Notes: generated from the letters alone by a model not told the origin. Positions 19,233-27,950 are shown, numbered from the stretch's first letter. The stretch: DNA of 64,000 bases from Symbiodinium natans (GCA_905221605.1 CAJNDS010002138.1:506999-570998), one strand, 5' to 3'. Numbers and translations are program-made.

Positions 19233-20554
19233 TCACGCGGCCTCCGGCTCGCTCGCGCTTCGAAGCGCCTCGAACGACGGGGGCGGTGCGGCGCGGGACG
19301 GCCTCTGCATGCGAGGCCCGCGGGAGGACTCGCTGCCCGAGGACTGCGCCAAGGGAGCGGGGTTCAAGCCCGTGGGGAAGCGCGTGGGCCTCGCGGGGCG
19401 AGCCTGCACTCGCGGGGGCGGCTGGGCCCGCGGCTCCGATTCGCTGTCGGTGTCCATGCGGTAAAACTGCGGGCGTTGCCGTGAGGCCTGTGGCTCCCGG
19501 AGCTGGAAGTGCTGCTCCGCCCCAAACTCCTGCATCCCATTCAAGGTCTGGATGTCGGGGGCCGAGCTGGGTCGGGAGGCGTCCGTGTCGGTTCCTCCGC
19601 CTCCACCCCAGCCCAAAAGGTGCTCTGCCGCCACCATGCCGCCGTGCAGTGCCCATGCGGTTCCCACGAGTGCGGCCGCCCCGCCTGCCACAGCCAAGCC
19701 CCCCGCCGCTGCTCCCATGCCCGCAGCGGTGCCCAATGCTGCCTCGCCAAACAGCGCAAGCGCGCCCGGACCCGCTGCGGCCTCTGCAGCACCTGCCGCT
19801 TCTGCAGCCCCCGCAGCCATTTCTGCTGTGGAAGCGAAGCCCTCGGTCGCCTCCGCCTCGGCCACCTGCTCGCTCATGAACTGCTCGATGTCTCGGGCTG
19901 CCGCCCTCTCCACCTCCTGGGCTCGCTGTCCCGCCCGCTCCAGAAGCGGCTCCACTTCACTTGGCCGGCCGATGATTTGGGGTGGAGCTACTTCGTCGGG
20001 CGGGGGCGCGAGGCCCTCGGGCGTGCGCGGAATGCGTAGGTTCCGGTCGATCCAGTTCCTTCCCCTGCGCGCTGCATTGCAAAGGTCTTGTCCGTGCCCC
20101 GCAATGGCAGAGGCAGAGCCCGCCAGTCCAGCTGCAGCTCCCGCCCCGCAGCGGCTTCAGCCTGCTGCATCCGGCTGAGGAAGCTTGGCGGTGCTGGGGG
20201 CTGAAACCCGTCGTTTCTTAGAGCCTGCCCGGGGTCCACGGCCCCAAAATCCGGTTCGCTGTCCATGTCAAAGGGCCGTGGGCGCAAAAAATCCCGGCGG
20301 GGGAAGGGCACTCCATCGTAGCCCTCGTTGGCATCCTCGTAGGCTGCTGCAGGGTTCACGGTCGTGTGGGGCAGCGGGGCTGGCTCGGGCTCGGAGCTCT
20401 GGGGATAGTCGTCCAGCCAGAAGTGGCTGGAAGTCAGGATGCTGGCATTGCGGTTTGGGAGGTCGATGGGCAAGGGCTCGCCCTCAGCGATGTAGCCCAG
20501 GACCTGTGAGTATGACGGCCGTACGCGGAAGCCGTGCGCACGCCGCTCCTCCAT
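19233..20554 (-). pseudogene. PLV virion-type protein, about 440 residues, frameshifted
   Basis: Two adjoining frames (19988-20554 and 19233-19955) look like one gene. Near 20065-20075 the frame that reads TDKTFAMQR can be continued by another frame reading WIDRNLRIPRTPEGLAPPP, which runs without stop into the second ORF. The downstream half has an alanine/glycine-rich hydrophobic core (AALGTAAGMGAAAGGLAVAGG) suited to membrane contact, followed by a proline/arginine-rich tail. Function is unknown; the place just upstream of the capsid gene suggests a minor virion component. Confidence 0.5.
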
Positions 20555-20556
20555 CT

Positions 20557-20889
20557 TTACATGAGGCCGCCATAAACCGCAGAGTCGCTAGTGTTGCGCC
20601 CGGCAGCCACGTCGCGGGCCACGCGACGCACGCCCGCCCGCTCGGCGGGGGCCCACCTCAACTGGGGGATCCTCCTGTTAACGGCGTCGACTGCACGCCC
20701 CACTTCATCCGTATAGGCCTCGCCTTCCTGGCGCTGCCGCCGGTTGGCCAGCCACTCGTTGAAGGCCCGAGCATCGATCAATTGCTGCTGCCGCTTGTAG
20801 AGCAGCGGCGTCAAGTTGTAGCTGGGATACTGCTTGTGAAACGCCCGCAGCATCGCGGCCTCATTGCGCCGCTCGGGGAAGGGCATCAT
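20557..20889 (-). CDS. PLV hypothetical protein, 110 residues
   Basis: It starts with ATG ATG at 20889 and ends 3 bases before the next gene. It is charged and helical, rich in arginine and glutamine (LLYKRQQQLIDARAFNEWL). I do not recognise a family. The compact spacing on both sides supports a real gene in the virion-protein block. Confidence 0.5.
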   Translation of the reverse strand: MMPFPERRNEAAMLRAFHKQYPSYNLTPLLYKRQQQLIDARAFNEWLANRRQRQEGEAYTDEVGRAVDAVNRRIPQLRWAPAERAGVRRVARDVAAGRNTSDSAVYGGLM

Positions 20890-20895
20890 CTCTTT

Positions 20896-21303
20896 TTACA
20901 AGTCCATTGTGTTTGCGAGCAGGAGCTCATGGAAGCGGTCGGCTCGCGAGAGCTGCCGGGCGCGGCGAGCCTCCGAGGGCGTCATACGCACGGGTTGCTG
21001 GGGCTCAGGCGGGGGCTCTTGTGCTCGCTCCTGGTGGGGCTCTTGCTGCGGCTCCGGTGTCGGCGACTCAGCATGCTTCGGAAGCTCCGCCACGGCCACA
21101 GTCGGGGGCGGCTTTGGCTTGTTCTTCGAACCTGGCGGTCGCCCTCGCCGTTTGGGTTGGGGCGCTTCCTGAGGAACCTCGGTCGGCGGCTCGGCCACCG
21201 CGGCAGGCTCGGCAGGCTCGGGAGGCTCGGCCACCACCAGCTGCGCGGGAGGCTCGGCCACGGCGGGCTCGGTGGTCACAGGAGCGGGTTCATCCTCAGC
21301 CAT
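20896..21303 (-). CDS. PLV AT-hook protein
   Basis: From the ATG at 21303 this is 135 residues (a TTG four codons earlier is less likely). It is dominated by proline, glutamate and alanine, with one AT-hook-type motif KRRGRPPGSKNKPKPP in the middle and a basic helical end. AT-hooks bind the minor groove of AT-rich DNA, so a role in genome condensation or transcription is plausible. Low complexity makes homology claims weak. Confidence 0.55.
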   Translation of the reverse strand: MAEDEPAPVTTEPAVAEPPAQLVVAEPPEPAEPAAVAEPPTEVPQEAPQPKRRGRPPGSKNKPKPPPTVAVAELPKHAESPTPEPQQEPHQERAQEPPPEPQQPVRMTPSEARRARQLSRADRFHELLLANTMDL

Positions 21304-21324
21304 TTTCTTTTCCAATTATTTTTT

Positions 21325-22299
21325 TTATCGTTCGGTGTCGAGGAAAACCACAAAGGAAATGCTGGTGCCTCGAGTGTTCACGATGTTGCCCTGGTAGTCG
21401 GTGAGCTTGAAGCGCAACTGACGCAGGGTTATGGGCCCGTGCAGCTGAACCCAGTGCCCCTCTGACGTCTCGGTCTCCATGACGTGGCCCACGCCTTTCG
21501 AAACGACGATCTTGCAGAGGATGTCGTGCCCCAACGGGCCCACCGTCGTCTCCCCGTTGGCCAGTGTTGGGCACCTGAGGTACAGTTCTGAGAACGGATT
21601 CATCGTCACAAAGACGAAGCGCTGCACAGAGCCTGTGAGGTAGCTGGGGCCGAGGAGGTGGTTGATGGACAGGGGCTTGCTGGGCGAGGCGCCCGGCGGG
21701 TAGGGGGCCGTGCCTGGGAAGCGTTGCCGGAGCTCGGCATCGTTGAGGATGAGGCGCACGCCGTCGTAGGTCACGTCGAGCTCATTTGTCTCGGCGGTGT
21801 AGCTGGCGGAAGCGAAGTTGCTGCTGATCCACGCAGCCAATCGCGGCCCTGTGTACGCCCCCACCGGGAGCTCCGCGTAATGCAGGGTGCCGGCGACCGT
21901 GTCCTCCCAGTACAAGAACGTCCCGCGGTCCGTGCTCAAAAAGGCGTCAGCAACGCGGACCTTGTACACCGCAAGTTTGGCGCCGGATTGAATGTGCACA
22001 CTCTCACCGATGTCGAAGGAGAAGCTGCTGTCCGTGCCCTCCGCGCGGAGGCGCGAGTCCACGTAGATACTCGTCATGCCCTTTTTAGAACGGCGCCTGA
22101 AAAACCGGGTGGGCCGCGCCGAGAACTCGCTGGCGTTGGAGCCATCGGAGGTTTGCCGGGGCCTGTCTGGTGGGGGCCAGTGGCTGGGGTCGTAGATGCC
22201 CTGCGTGCTGGTGCAGCACCTTATGTTGCTGCACTCACTTTCGCACATCGGGCCTCCCCCCAACAACTTGGCCGCCATCTGGCTCAGGAGCGTCCCCAT
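21325..22299 (-). CDS. PLV minor capsid (penton-like) protein with N-terminal myristoylation motif
   Basis: This is 324 residues from ATG. From about residue 75 it has the look of the PLV penton: IYVDSRLR, a run of beta strands, ELPVGAYTGPRLAAWISSNF in the middle, and an end LRFKLTDYQGN...SFVVFL. Single jelly-roll pentons close the vertices of the capsid. The N-terminus MGTLLS fits the N-myristoylation pattern MGxxxS, and a cysteine-rich stretch follows (CESECSNIRCC). An internal ATG at about 22078 could be the older penton start, so the first part may be a fused small gene. Its start overlaps the ATPase end by 65 bases. Confidence 0.65.
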   Translation of the reverse strand: MGTLLSQMAAKLLGGGPMCESECSNIRCCTSTQGIYDPSHWPPPDRPRQTSDGSNASEFSARPTRFFRRRSKKGMTSIYVDSRLRAEGTDSSFSFDIGESVHIQSGAKLAVYKVRVADAFLSTDRGTFLYWEDTVAGTLHYAELPVGAYTGPRLAAWISSNFASASYTAETNELDVTYDGVRLILNDAELRQRFPGTAPYPPGASPSKPLSINHLLGPSYLTGSVQRFVFVTMNPFSELYLRCPTLANGETTVGPLGHDILCKIVVSKGVGHVMETETSEGHWVQLHGPITLRQLRFKLTDYQGNIVNTRGTSISFVVFLDTER

Positions 22300-23041
22300 T
22301 TAGCAAGAACTTCCGGTCGAAGCGCACCCAAAACATGTCTTCCTTGGGCGCGCGGAGGTTAACGAACCAGAAGCTGTAGGGCTCCCTGGTGGCCTCCTCG
22401 TACATGGCGTAGAGGGTTTCTTTCGGGAGCATGGCGCTCAGCTCCTCCACCAAGGCATCCAGCTCCAGTTGGTTTCGCAACCGGAAGACGCAGTAGAACA
22501 TCACGTTGACCCGCACGGCGGAGCTCATAAGACGCAGCTTCTGGGTCGAGACCCAGGTGTTGATGCAAAAATGTCTGCCCCTGATGAACAGAGTGTCCAA
22601 AACGCCATCTCCCGTCTTGCGGTGCACAGCTGGATTATCGGCATGATCATCCAAAACTACCAAGACCGAGTACAGTTTTTTGAGGCCCAGCTCCTTGCTC
22701 TTCTGGGTGATGCGCTTCTGGTCCGCGATGATCTTCCGCAGCGCCCCCTCGTCCCAATCCTCCCACCAGCACTGCTCCCGGTCCGTATTCACGCCCAGCT
22801 CGTCTCGGATGTAATCCTTGACAGGCTGCCAGGCAGAGTCGACCTCCACCGAGGGCGAGAAGATATAGATGCGCTCGAAGCAGCCCCGGTATTGCTCCAA
22901 AATCATGCTCACAAGGAGTACCGTCTTTCCGCTTGCAGATGGAGCACACAAAATACCGTTGGCGGGGGGCTTGCAAACCACGGGGTCAGGCGGCTGCTTG
23001 ACGGAGTACTCAGGCGTCTTGAAGAGACGCACCTTGCCCAT
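22235..23041 (-). CDS. PLV genome-packaging ATPase (A32/FtsK-HerA type)
   Basis: The protein has 268 residues. Walker A is at about 33-40 (APSASGKT), and Walker B at 126-132 (VLVVLDD) is followed by HAD. A conserved region with STQKLRLMSSAVRVN corresponds to the sensor part of A32-like ATPases. These motors drive viral DNA into the capsid and are hallmark genes of PLVs, Polintons and large DNA viruses. The frame is intact here. The gene starts right after the methyltransferase and is missing from copy 2, lying in its deletion. Confidence 0.9.
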   Translation of the reverse strand: MGKVRLFKTPEYSVKQPPDPVVCKPPANGILCAPSASGKTVLLVSMILEQYRGCFERIYIFSPSVEVDSAWQPVKDYIRDELGVNTDREQCWWEDWDEGALRKIIADQKRITQKSKELGLKKLYSVLVVLDDHADNPAVHRKTGDGVLDTLFIRGRHFCINTWVSTQKLRLMSSAVRVNVMFYCVFRLRNQLELDALVEELSAMLPKETLYAMYEEATREPYSFWFVNLRAPKEDMFWVRFDRKFLLNGDAPEPDGGQVVGGRPDVRK

Positions 23042-23608
23042 TTAACCCAAGTGTTGCGCTCGCGGCGATCTCGTCGCACAGCGCAGGCGGGATGGAGTAG
23101 AGCTGGTCCCGCGAGTTGCTCCCCTGCCGCCCCTTGGTGGGCGGTCGCCCTTGCGGCAGGGCCCCTGGGAGGGGGTCCAGGGCAGGTTGTGCCAGATGGC
23201 CGTGGGCTTCTTGTAGCGGAAGCCGTACTTGCAGTACGTGACCCGGTCCATGTGCAGCCCTTGCATGTAGGGGCGGGTTTTGAGGCGCCCGGTGCTCGGG
23301 TTCTCGATGGCCCACCACCGAGGCTTGAGGTAGTCTATGACCTCCAGGGTCTTGAGCACCAGGGCATCTCCGAGCGGCAGGTTGCGGGGGCGCTTCTTGA
23401 GTGCGATGCTGAACTCGGTGCAACAGGGCGAGGCCCACACCATGTCGAAGTGCCCGGGCTCGAAGGCCTTGTAGTCCCATTGCAGGATGTCGGAGCAGAT
23501 GGTTGGACTGGCTTTTGGGTTGTTGTCAAGACTCGTTACCTCCCAGCCACGGGCCTCGAAGGCACGTCCGACCGACCCCGTGCCGCTGAAGAGTTCCAGA
23601 AGTCTCAT
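23042..23608 (-). CDS. PLV C5-cytosine DNA methyltransferase, C-terminus frameshifted
   Basis: Motif I is LLELFSGTG (residues 3-11), motif IV is ASPCCTEFS with catalytic C62, and motif VI is IENPSTG (E102-N103). These mark a DNA (cytosine-5) methyltransferase using S-adenosylmethionine. The open frame ends in arginine-rich sequence. The typical C-terminal motif SRDQLYSIPPALC lies in another frame running to 23010, so a single-base indel near 23130 is likely. No sizeable target-recognition region is visible, so specificity cannot be guessed. PCC is shared with the methyltransferase-like domain of the retroelement (ASPCCSEYS). Confidence 0.85.
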   Translation of the reverse strand: MRLLELFSGTGSVGRAFEARGWEVTSLDNNPKASPTICSDILQWDYKAFEPGHFDMVWASPCCTEFSIALKKRPRNLPLGDALVLKTLEVIDYLKPRWWAIENPSTGRLKTRPYMQGLHMDRVTYCKYGFRYKKPTAIWHNLPWTPSQGPCRKGDRPPRGGRGATRGTSSTPSRLRCATRSPRAQHLG

Positions 23609-23696
23609 TTGTTGAAGGAAAAGAAAATGCCCACAGCACCAGCAGGCAGGCGAGCAGGGCCACCACGCACTCCGCGGTGGCGACGGTGGCCGGCAT
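23526..23696 (-). CDS. Possible 56-residue single-span membrane protein
   Basis: An ATG at 23696 opens an ORF with a clear hydrophobic segment (VVALLACLLVLWAFSF, residues 11-26), overlapping the start of the methyltransferase in a different frame. Small membrane proteins are common in PLVs. Chance cannot be excluded at this length. Confidence 0.35.
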   Translation of the reverse strand: MPATVATAECVVALLACLLVLWAFSFPSTNETSGTLQRHGVGRTCLRGPWLGGNES

Positions 23697-23727
23697 TTTT
23701 TTTCTTGTCGTGAAAAAAGAAGGAGCG

Positions 23728-24339
23728 ATGGAGCCCAAAACGGTACTCAAGCTCGGTGAGCTTACGACCAACCAGCGTGGCGGCAAGTTCTTCCCGGTGT
23801 GCGCGGAGGCCTGGCGGTCCCACGAGTGGCTGCGCATCTTGTGGCACCCCAGCCCCTACGGCAGCGAGACGGAAGCCCGGCGACTCCCCCTGTGTCTCGA
23901 GCAGAACGAGGCTGCCAAGGCAGACCTGCAGGCGATCGAGAAGGACATCAAGGGCCAGCTGACCCGATGCCTCCACGACTCTAAAATCTTCGGCCGCTAC
24001 CTCACCGCGTCGGACGTGGAGGGTCGCTTCGTGTCCTGCCTCAAGACCTCCTCCCGCGGGAACAGCTTCATCAAGCTCAAGGTCGATTTGTCCCGAGTCC
24101 ACTTCTGGGACGCTGACCAGCAGCCGCTGGAGGATCCTGGTGACCTGGCCGGTCGGGAATGCAAGGTGCGCGCAGATTTGCGCCAGGTATGGCTTATGTC
24201 GGGCCAGTGTGGGCTTCTGATGGAAGTGACGGACCTGCAGCTGAGAGAGCCGAAGCCCCGGCCTTTCAGTGTCCGTTCTAGAGCACGCTCAGGAGCTCGC
24301 TGCTGGTGGCCCTGCTGCTCCCCACATAGAGGTGCTTGA
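23728..24339 (+). CDS. PLV protein of unknown function, only plus-strand gene of the block
   Basis: From the ATG at 23728 this is 203 residues. It is divergent from the methyltransferase (120 bases between starts) and convergent with the helicase, overlapping its 3' end by about 60 bases. Alternating polar and hydrophobic strands around VEGRFVSCLKTSSRGNSFIKL suggest a beta-barrel, perhaps an OB-fold single-stranded DNA-binding protein; this is a guess from pattern and position next to replication genes. No motif proves it. Confidence 0.5.
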   Translation: MEPKTVLKLGELTTNQRGGKFFPVCAEAWRSHEWLRILWHPSPYGSETEARRLPLCLEQNEAAKADLQAIEKDIKGQLTRCLHDSKIFGRYLTASDVEGRFVSCLKTSSRGNSFIKLKVDLSRVHFWDADQQPLEDPGDLAGRECKVRADLRQVWLMSGQCGLLMEVTDLQLREPKPRPFSVRSRARSGARCWWPCCSPHRGA

Positions 24340-25708
24340 GGGTGAAGTGCGGGCTCTCGGTGTCGCACAGGAAGACCCGCCCTTCGAGCGTCAGGCCTTG
24401 ACACGAGGCGTAGGTGATGGCGTGGCACAGCCGGGTGTGTTTCAGGAGGGCGGCGTGGGTGAAGGAGTCGCCGCCGTCCAAGACGATCTTCTCGGGGCCC
24501 ACTTCTGCCACATGCACGTAGATGCCTTTGGTCACGCGGCCGCCGACGCCGATGAGCTTCAGGCCGGGCCAGACCCGCATGGTCTGCGGCATGTTGGTGG
24601 TCGTCGGGCCAGTGCCGGTGTACTCGATCGTCACAGCTTCCGGCGGGGCCAGGCGACGGTTGTCCCGCGCATTGATCCTGATGCGGTGGGCGTGGGAGAT
24701 GACCAGGCTGACATCGGGCTCGCCTTGCCGCGGAAACGTTTCCCGGGCCGCCCGGACCGCTTCCGGCAGGGACTGCTCCCGGGGCTCGTCGACCCGGAGC
24801 CACCGGAGGAAGTCGAAGATGCCCGGGTCGCTCCTCCTGTTCTCGGTGAGCTCGTGGTGCCAGCCGTCGGTGAGGTCGTGGAGCAGCTGGCAGTGCTTGA
24901 GCTCCCGCTGCACCGGGGTGCCCGCGAAGTTGTCCATGACGGCGGGGAACTGGCGGAAGTCGCCAAGCAGCAGGAACTTGACTTTGCGGTTCATGGAGAC
25001 GCAGGCGATGTCGTTCCACAGCCCCGTGTCGAGCTGCGTAATCTCCTCCACCACCAGCCAGTCGATGTTGCAGTAGCCGTTCCGGACGGTGCTCCGCACC
25101 CAGTGGTCGGCCGTTTCCGCCTGCATTCCAAAGTTCTGCAGGGAGGAGTGGGTCTTCGTGATGATCTTCACCTTGTACCCTTCTTCCCGGAGGGCGGTCA
25201 CGATCTGGCGCGCCAGGTGGGTCTTCCCGGTGCCCGGGTAGCCGGTCAGCAGCAGGCTCCCGCCCTCGAGGCAGTGGAGCACAGGGTCCTCCGCGACCTT
25301 CCAGGCGTCAATGTTGCACATCCACTCCGCCTCGATTCGGGGGATCCGATACTGGCCTTCGAGGCCCTTGACCTCCTCGCATCGGTACACGGGCGTGCCG
25401 TCGGGATGCCTTTCGCGGACCAGGCTGTCCACAAGGCCCTGGAACTTTTTGGGCAGGTCCTGGAAGACGACGCAGTCCGTTTTGACGGCCTTCAGGTACC
25501 TCGACGGCACGGTTGCGAGTGCATCCCGGATTCTGGAGACGGCGACGTACTCCGAGGCCATCACGAAGTCGTGCACAGGCCGGCAGCTCCGGTTGGACAA
25601 CAACTGGGTCACGTAGATGTGATCCCAGTGCATCCCGCCCGCGGCGTCCAGGAACAGCTCCCGGTGCTGGCACCCGGACCCGTCGAACTGGTGGTTGCTG
25701 GTGCGCAT
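24278..25708 (-). CDS. PLV polymerase C-terminus fused to SF1 helicase
   Basis: This frame is the continuation of the polymerase after a frameshift near 25709. It first gives sequence consistent with the polymerase end (SRYLKAVKTDCVVF, a possible motif C) and then, without a stop, a superfamily 1 helicase: motif I GYPGTGKTHLARQ, motif II VVEEI, motif III LLLGDFRQFPAV, NRRSD, a later block ITYASCQGLTLEG, and the end HLYVGSSRATS. The pattern resembles Pif1/RecD-like helicases, which unwind DNA using ATP. The single frame covering both parts shows a polymerase-helicase fusion. The whole segment is deleted in copy 2. Confidence 0.85.
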   Translation of the reverse strand: MRTSNHQFDGSGCQHRELFLDAAGGMHWDHIYVTQLLSNRSCRPVHDFVMASEYVAVSRIRDALATVPSRYLKAVKTDCVVFQDLPKKFQGLVDSLVRERHPDGTPVYRCEEVKGLEGQYRIPRIEAEWMCNIDAWKVAEDPVLHCLEGGSLLLTGYPGTGKTHLARQIVTALREEGYKVKIITKTHSSLQNFGMQAETADHWVRSTVRNGYCNIDWLVVEEITQLDTGLWNDIACVSMNRKVKFLLLGDFRQFPAVMDNFAGTPVQRELKHCQLLHDLTDGWHHELTENRRSDPGIFDFLRWLRVDEPREQSLPEAVRAARETFPRQGEPDVSLVISHAHRIRINARDNRRLAPPEAVTIEYTGTGPTTTNMPQTMRVWPGLKLIGVGGRVTKGIYVHVAEVGPEKIVLDGGDSFTHAALLKHTRLCHAITYASCQGLTLEGRVFLCDTESPHFTLKHLYVGSSRATSSELLSVL

Positions 25709-27347
25709 GGTGTATAGATGAGGTTCATGTTGCGTGCCCACAGCCCGATGAGGGCATTCACCGACAGCTTCGCGTAGTGCTCCTCTCCCTCCGGCCAAGC
25801 CGCCTCCATTTTCTGCAGGGCCTGGGCCACGGACTCCTGGTCCACGTGCGCCGTGGCGTCCAGGCTGTACACGAAGTCGCTCCACGTCGCAAGGCCCTTT
25901 TCCAGCATGTAGGCCACCGCAGGCTTGGCGTACCAGCCCTGGCCCACGTAGGGGAGCTGCTTGAACGCCGCCCAACGCCCGTCCTCCCGGAGCCTCACGT
26001 AGGTCAGGTCCGCCAGGTGCCCTTCGCGGGCTTGCTCAACGTTGTCCTTGGGGCAGAAGATGGGCGCCGGGAACTTGGCATGGGCCAGACCGTTCTTGCG
26101 GCACCGCACCACGTCTATACCGTGGCAGATGTGGTCCGGCTTGTGGCTGTTGAGCTTGAAGACGAGCGGCGGGAGTCGAGGCGATTCCACGTACTGCTCG
26201 TAAGCCCGCCGGCTGAAGCGCGACTCCAGTGTCGTGGCGTGCGAGGACTCCAGGGCCGTTTTGTTCCGGTGGCACTCGAGGCACAGTGCCTGGAGGTTCT
26301 GGGCCTGTGCGGCGAAGGACTGGTGCACGGGGACGATGTGGTCCAACTCGCACGTGGTTGCGGTGATGGGGGCCGCGCAGAGCTTGCACTGGTGGTCCTG
26401 CTCCGCGAGCAGGGCTTGCCGAGATCCGGGCGGATCGCGGCGGGCCTTGAGAAGGTGAAGGAAGACCTCGCTCGCGGCGCCCGCCAGACGCTGCCCGCAA
26501 TAGGGGAGCCCCAGCCGCCCCATCCAGGCCTGCAGCACATCCAGGTCTTCGTGGAAGGCGGAGATGACGCAGTCCTCGCCGCCCCGCACCCTCAGCCGCA
26601 GGCACCGCCACTCGCTCATGCTTCGCATGACCACCTTCGGGCAGTGCCCCTCGGCCAGGAGCTCCCTCGGACCTGCTCCAGGTCTTCAGTGTAGAAATGA
26701 CCGCTGGCGACCTCGCCCTCCCACTCCCGCCAATCCTTGAACTCGGGCGTTTCGCCTGGCTTCCTCTCGCCCCGGTACCTGGCCCGCTCCCCGATCGGCT
26801 CGCACTTCGCGACGGGGCGGATTTGTAGAAGAAGGCGTGGCCGTTCCAGCTCGTGAAGGCCACGGCCCGCTGCTCCTTGACGGTAGGCTCGTACTTGTCC
26901 AGCAGGCGGCCCTGGCAGTCCACGTAGAACATCGGGGCCTGGCGCCAAAGGCAGAATTCCCGGATCTCTCGGGAGGTGATGCCCTGCTCCCGCCACGTTT
27001 TTTTGGTGCAGATTGCGTCGAAGTCCGAAAGCACCTCCTGCAGCGGCAGCCGCATCAACTCCGCGAGCTGCCGAGGGACGCAAAGCTTGTCCGGCCGCTG
27101 TTCGAAGGCGTAGGATTTCGTCGCCGCAGTACAGCTGGCAGGAGACGCCCCCCAGGGGCTGATCCAGGACGGTCTCCACCACCACCCGGTCGTCTACGAC
27201 CTGCATGGCCTGCTGGCTGAAGGTCCACTCCCTCGTCGCGTCCAGGTAGTAGCTCTCGTCGGACAGCTCCCAAATAATGTCGTTCGGCTCGGGGTTCCCG
27301 AGCTGCGCGAGCGCGGACGCCTTGAGGTTCTGGGCCGCTTGGGCCAT
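25709..27347 (-). pseudogene. PLV DNA polymerase (family B-like), central part with HNH nuclease insertion
   Basis: Protein-like sequence is spread over two frames. The first (from ATG 27347) carries IIWELSDESYYLDATREW; after a +1 shift near 27115 the other frame reads YAFEQRPDKLCVPRQLAELM and continues. An HNH-type finger lies at about 26258-26388: CKLC, then ELDHIVPVH, then LCLECHRNK. A later block HYAKLSVNALIGLW resembles family B motif B. The polymerase would copy the viral genome; the HNH domain could be a homing-type insertion or a fused nuclease. Copy 1 has further indels near 26660-26820 that copy 2 lacks. The polymerase assignment is from motifs and context and is moderately sure. 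Confidence 0.65.
26258..26388 (-). other. HNH endonuclease domain within the polymerase
   Basis: Paired CxxC-type knuckles (CKLC and CLEC) flank the DHIVPVH core, with HRNK at the end, the layout of HNH nucleases. The deletion breakpoint in copy 2 falls immediately at this domain (26389). Confidence 0.75.
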
Positions 27348-27843
27348 CCGAGAGCCCCTCGCTCTGCCGGGGCAGTGTGACGTTGAGGTCCGTGACGGGC
27401 AGGCGCTTCGTGCGCTCGTAGGGCATGCCGCGGTTCCGGCCGTTTCGCCGGATGCCGCGGATGATGACGGGCACGTGCACCACCCAGTCCACCCACTTGT
27501 CCTTGAAGAAGCTCTTCCCGAGCTTGGTCAAGTGGTAGTTCCCGTTGGGCTGGAGGCTGCGGAGCAGCTTTTTGGCGCCCCCCCGGAGCATGATGTAATC
27601 GTTCGGGCCCTCGCGGATGAGGGGTTGGTTGCGGTCGTACTGCCGGCTGGGGGGCGGCCGGTCGATCAGTTGGTAGTAGTACTGGCCGGCCCTCGTGAGC
27701 TCGCCGTTCGGGCGGCTGAGCATCGCGTAGCGGAGGTGGTGGTGTGCCAAAGGAAGGGTTTCTGAGCCTGCCGCCGAGGTCCTCGCCCTGACCCCGGCCT
27801 CGGCTGCTAGTTTGATGGCGTGTCGTTGTTGAGCCCAGCTCAT
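27330..27843 (-). pseudogene. PLV DNA polymerase, N-terminal part
   Basis: The gene starts at ATG 27843. The first 165 residues are protein-like (LTRAGQYYYQLID, YHLTKLGKSFFKDKWVDWVVHVPV, PYERTKRLPVTDL). After this the frame becomes GC-rich nonsense to 27055, while a +1 frame opens at ATG 27347. The same shift is present at the same place in copy 2 (about 46545), so it was there before duplication. It could be ancestral decay, recoding, or two overlapping genes. Confidence 0.55.
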
Positions 27844-27938
27844 GACTTTTGAAAACCCCGGCCGGAAAAAAGGTCGTCGCCCGAGCGGGCCCCCCTTCGC
27901 CGGTCGAGTCTTGTCTTCTTGTACGGCGGCTTGTACAG

Positions 27939-27950
27939 TTTTGGCTCAAG
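27939..27950 (+). other. Possible relic of dinoflagellate spliced leader
   Basis: TTTTGGCTCAAG equals the last 12 bases of the known dinoflagellate spliced leader. It lies just outside the polymerase start, in sequence unique to copy 1. A 12-base match is weak on its own. Confidence 0.35.

Larger units (their letters stand above)
4190..27906 (-). mobile_element. Endogenous polinton-like virus, copy 1
   Basis: The minus strand carries an integrase, S74-type fibre, major capsid, penton-like minor capsid, A32-type packaging ATPase, C5-methyltransferase, helicase and a family B-like polymerase, the gene set of integrated polinton-like viruses. I found no adenovirus-type cysteine protease, which fits PLVs better than classical Polintons. 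Clear terminal inverted repeats and a target-site duplication were not identified, so the limits are those of homology with copy 2 on the right and the integrase stop on the left. Several genes are frameshifted and one is split by a retroelement, so it is a fossil. Confidence 0.85.

Noticed and set aside
20185-21465. 426-codon plus-strand ORF
   Set aside because: It spans several minus-strand PLV genes and has low-complexity arginine/leucine/glycine content.
22469-23713. 414-codon plus-strand ORF
   Set aside because: Antisense to the ATPase and methyltransferase; no motif.
24269-25717. 482-codon plus-strand ORF
   Set aside because: It is antisense to the helicase, whose motifs are unmistakable.
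4190-27843. Viral cysteine protease expected of classical Polintons
   Set aside because: I looked for a His/Cys adenain-type signature in all PLV ORFs and found none; the element is called polinton-like instead.
4190-27906. Terminal inverted repeats and target-site duplication of the PLV
   Set aside because: No convincing inverted pair found between the region beyond the integrase and the region beyond the polymerase.
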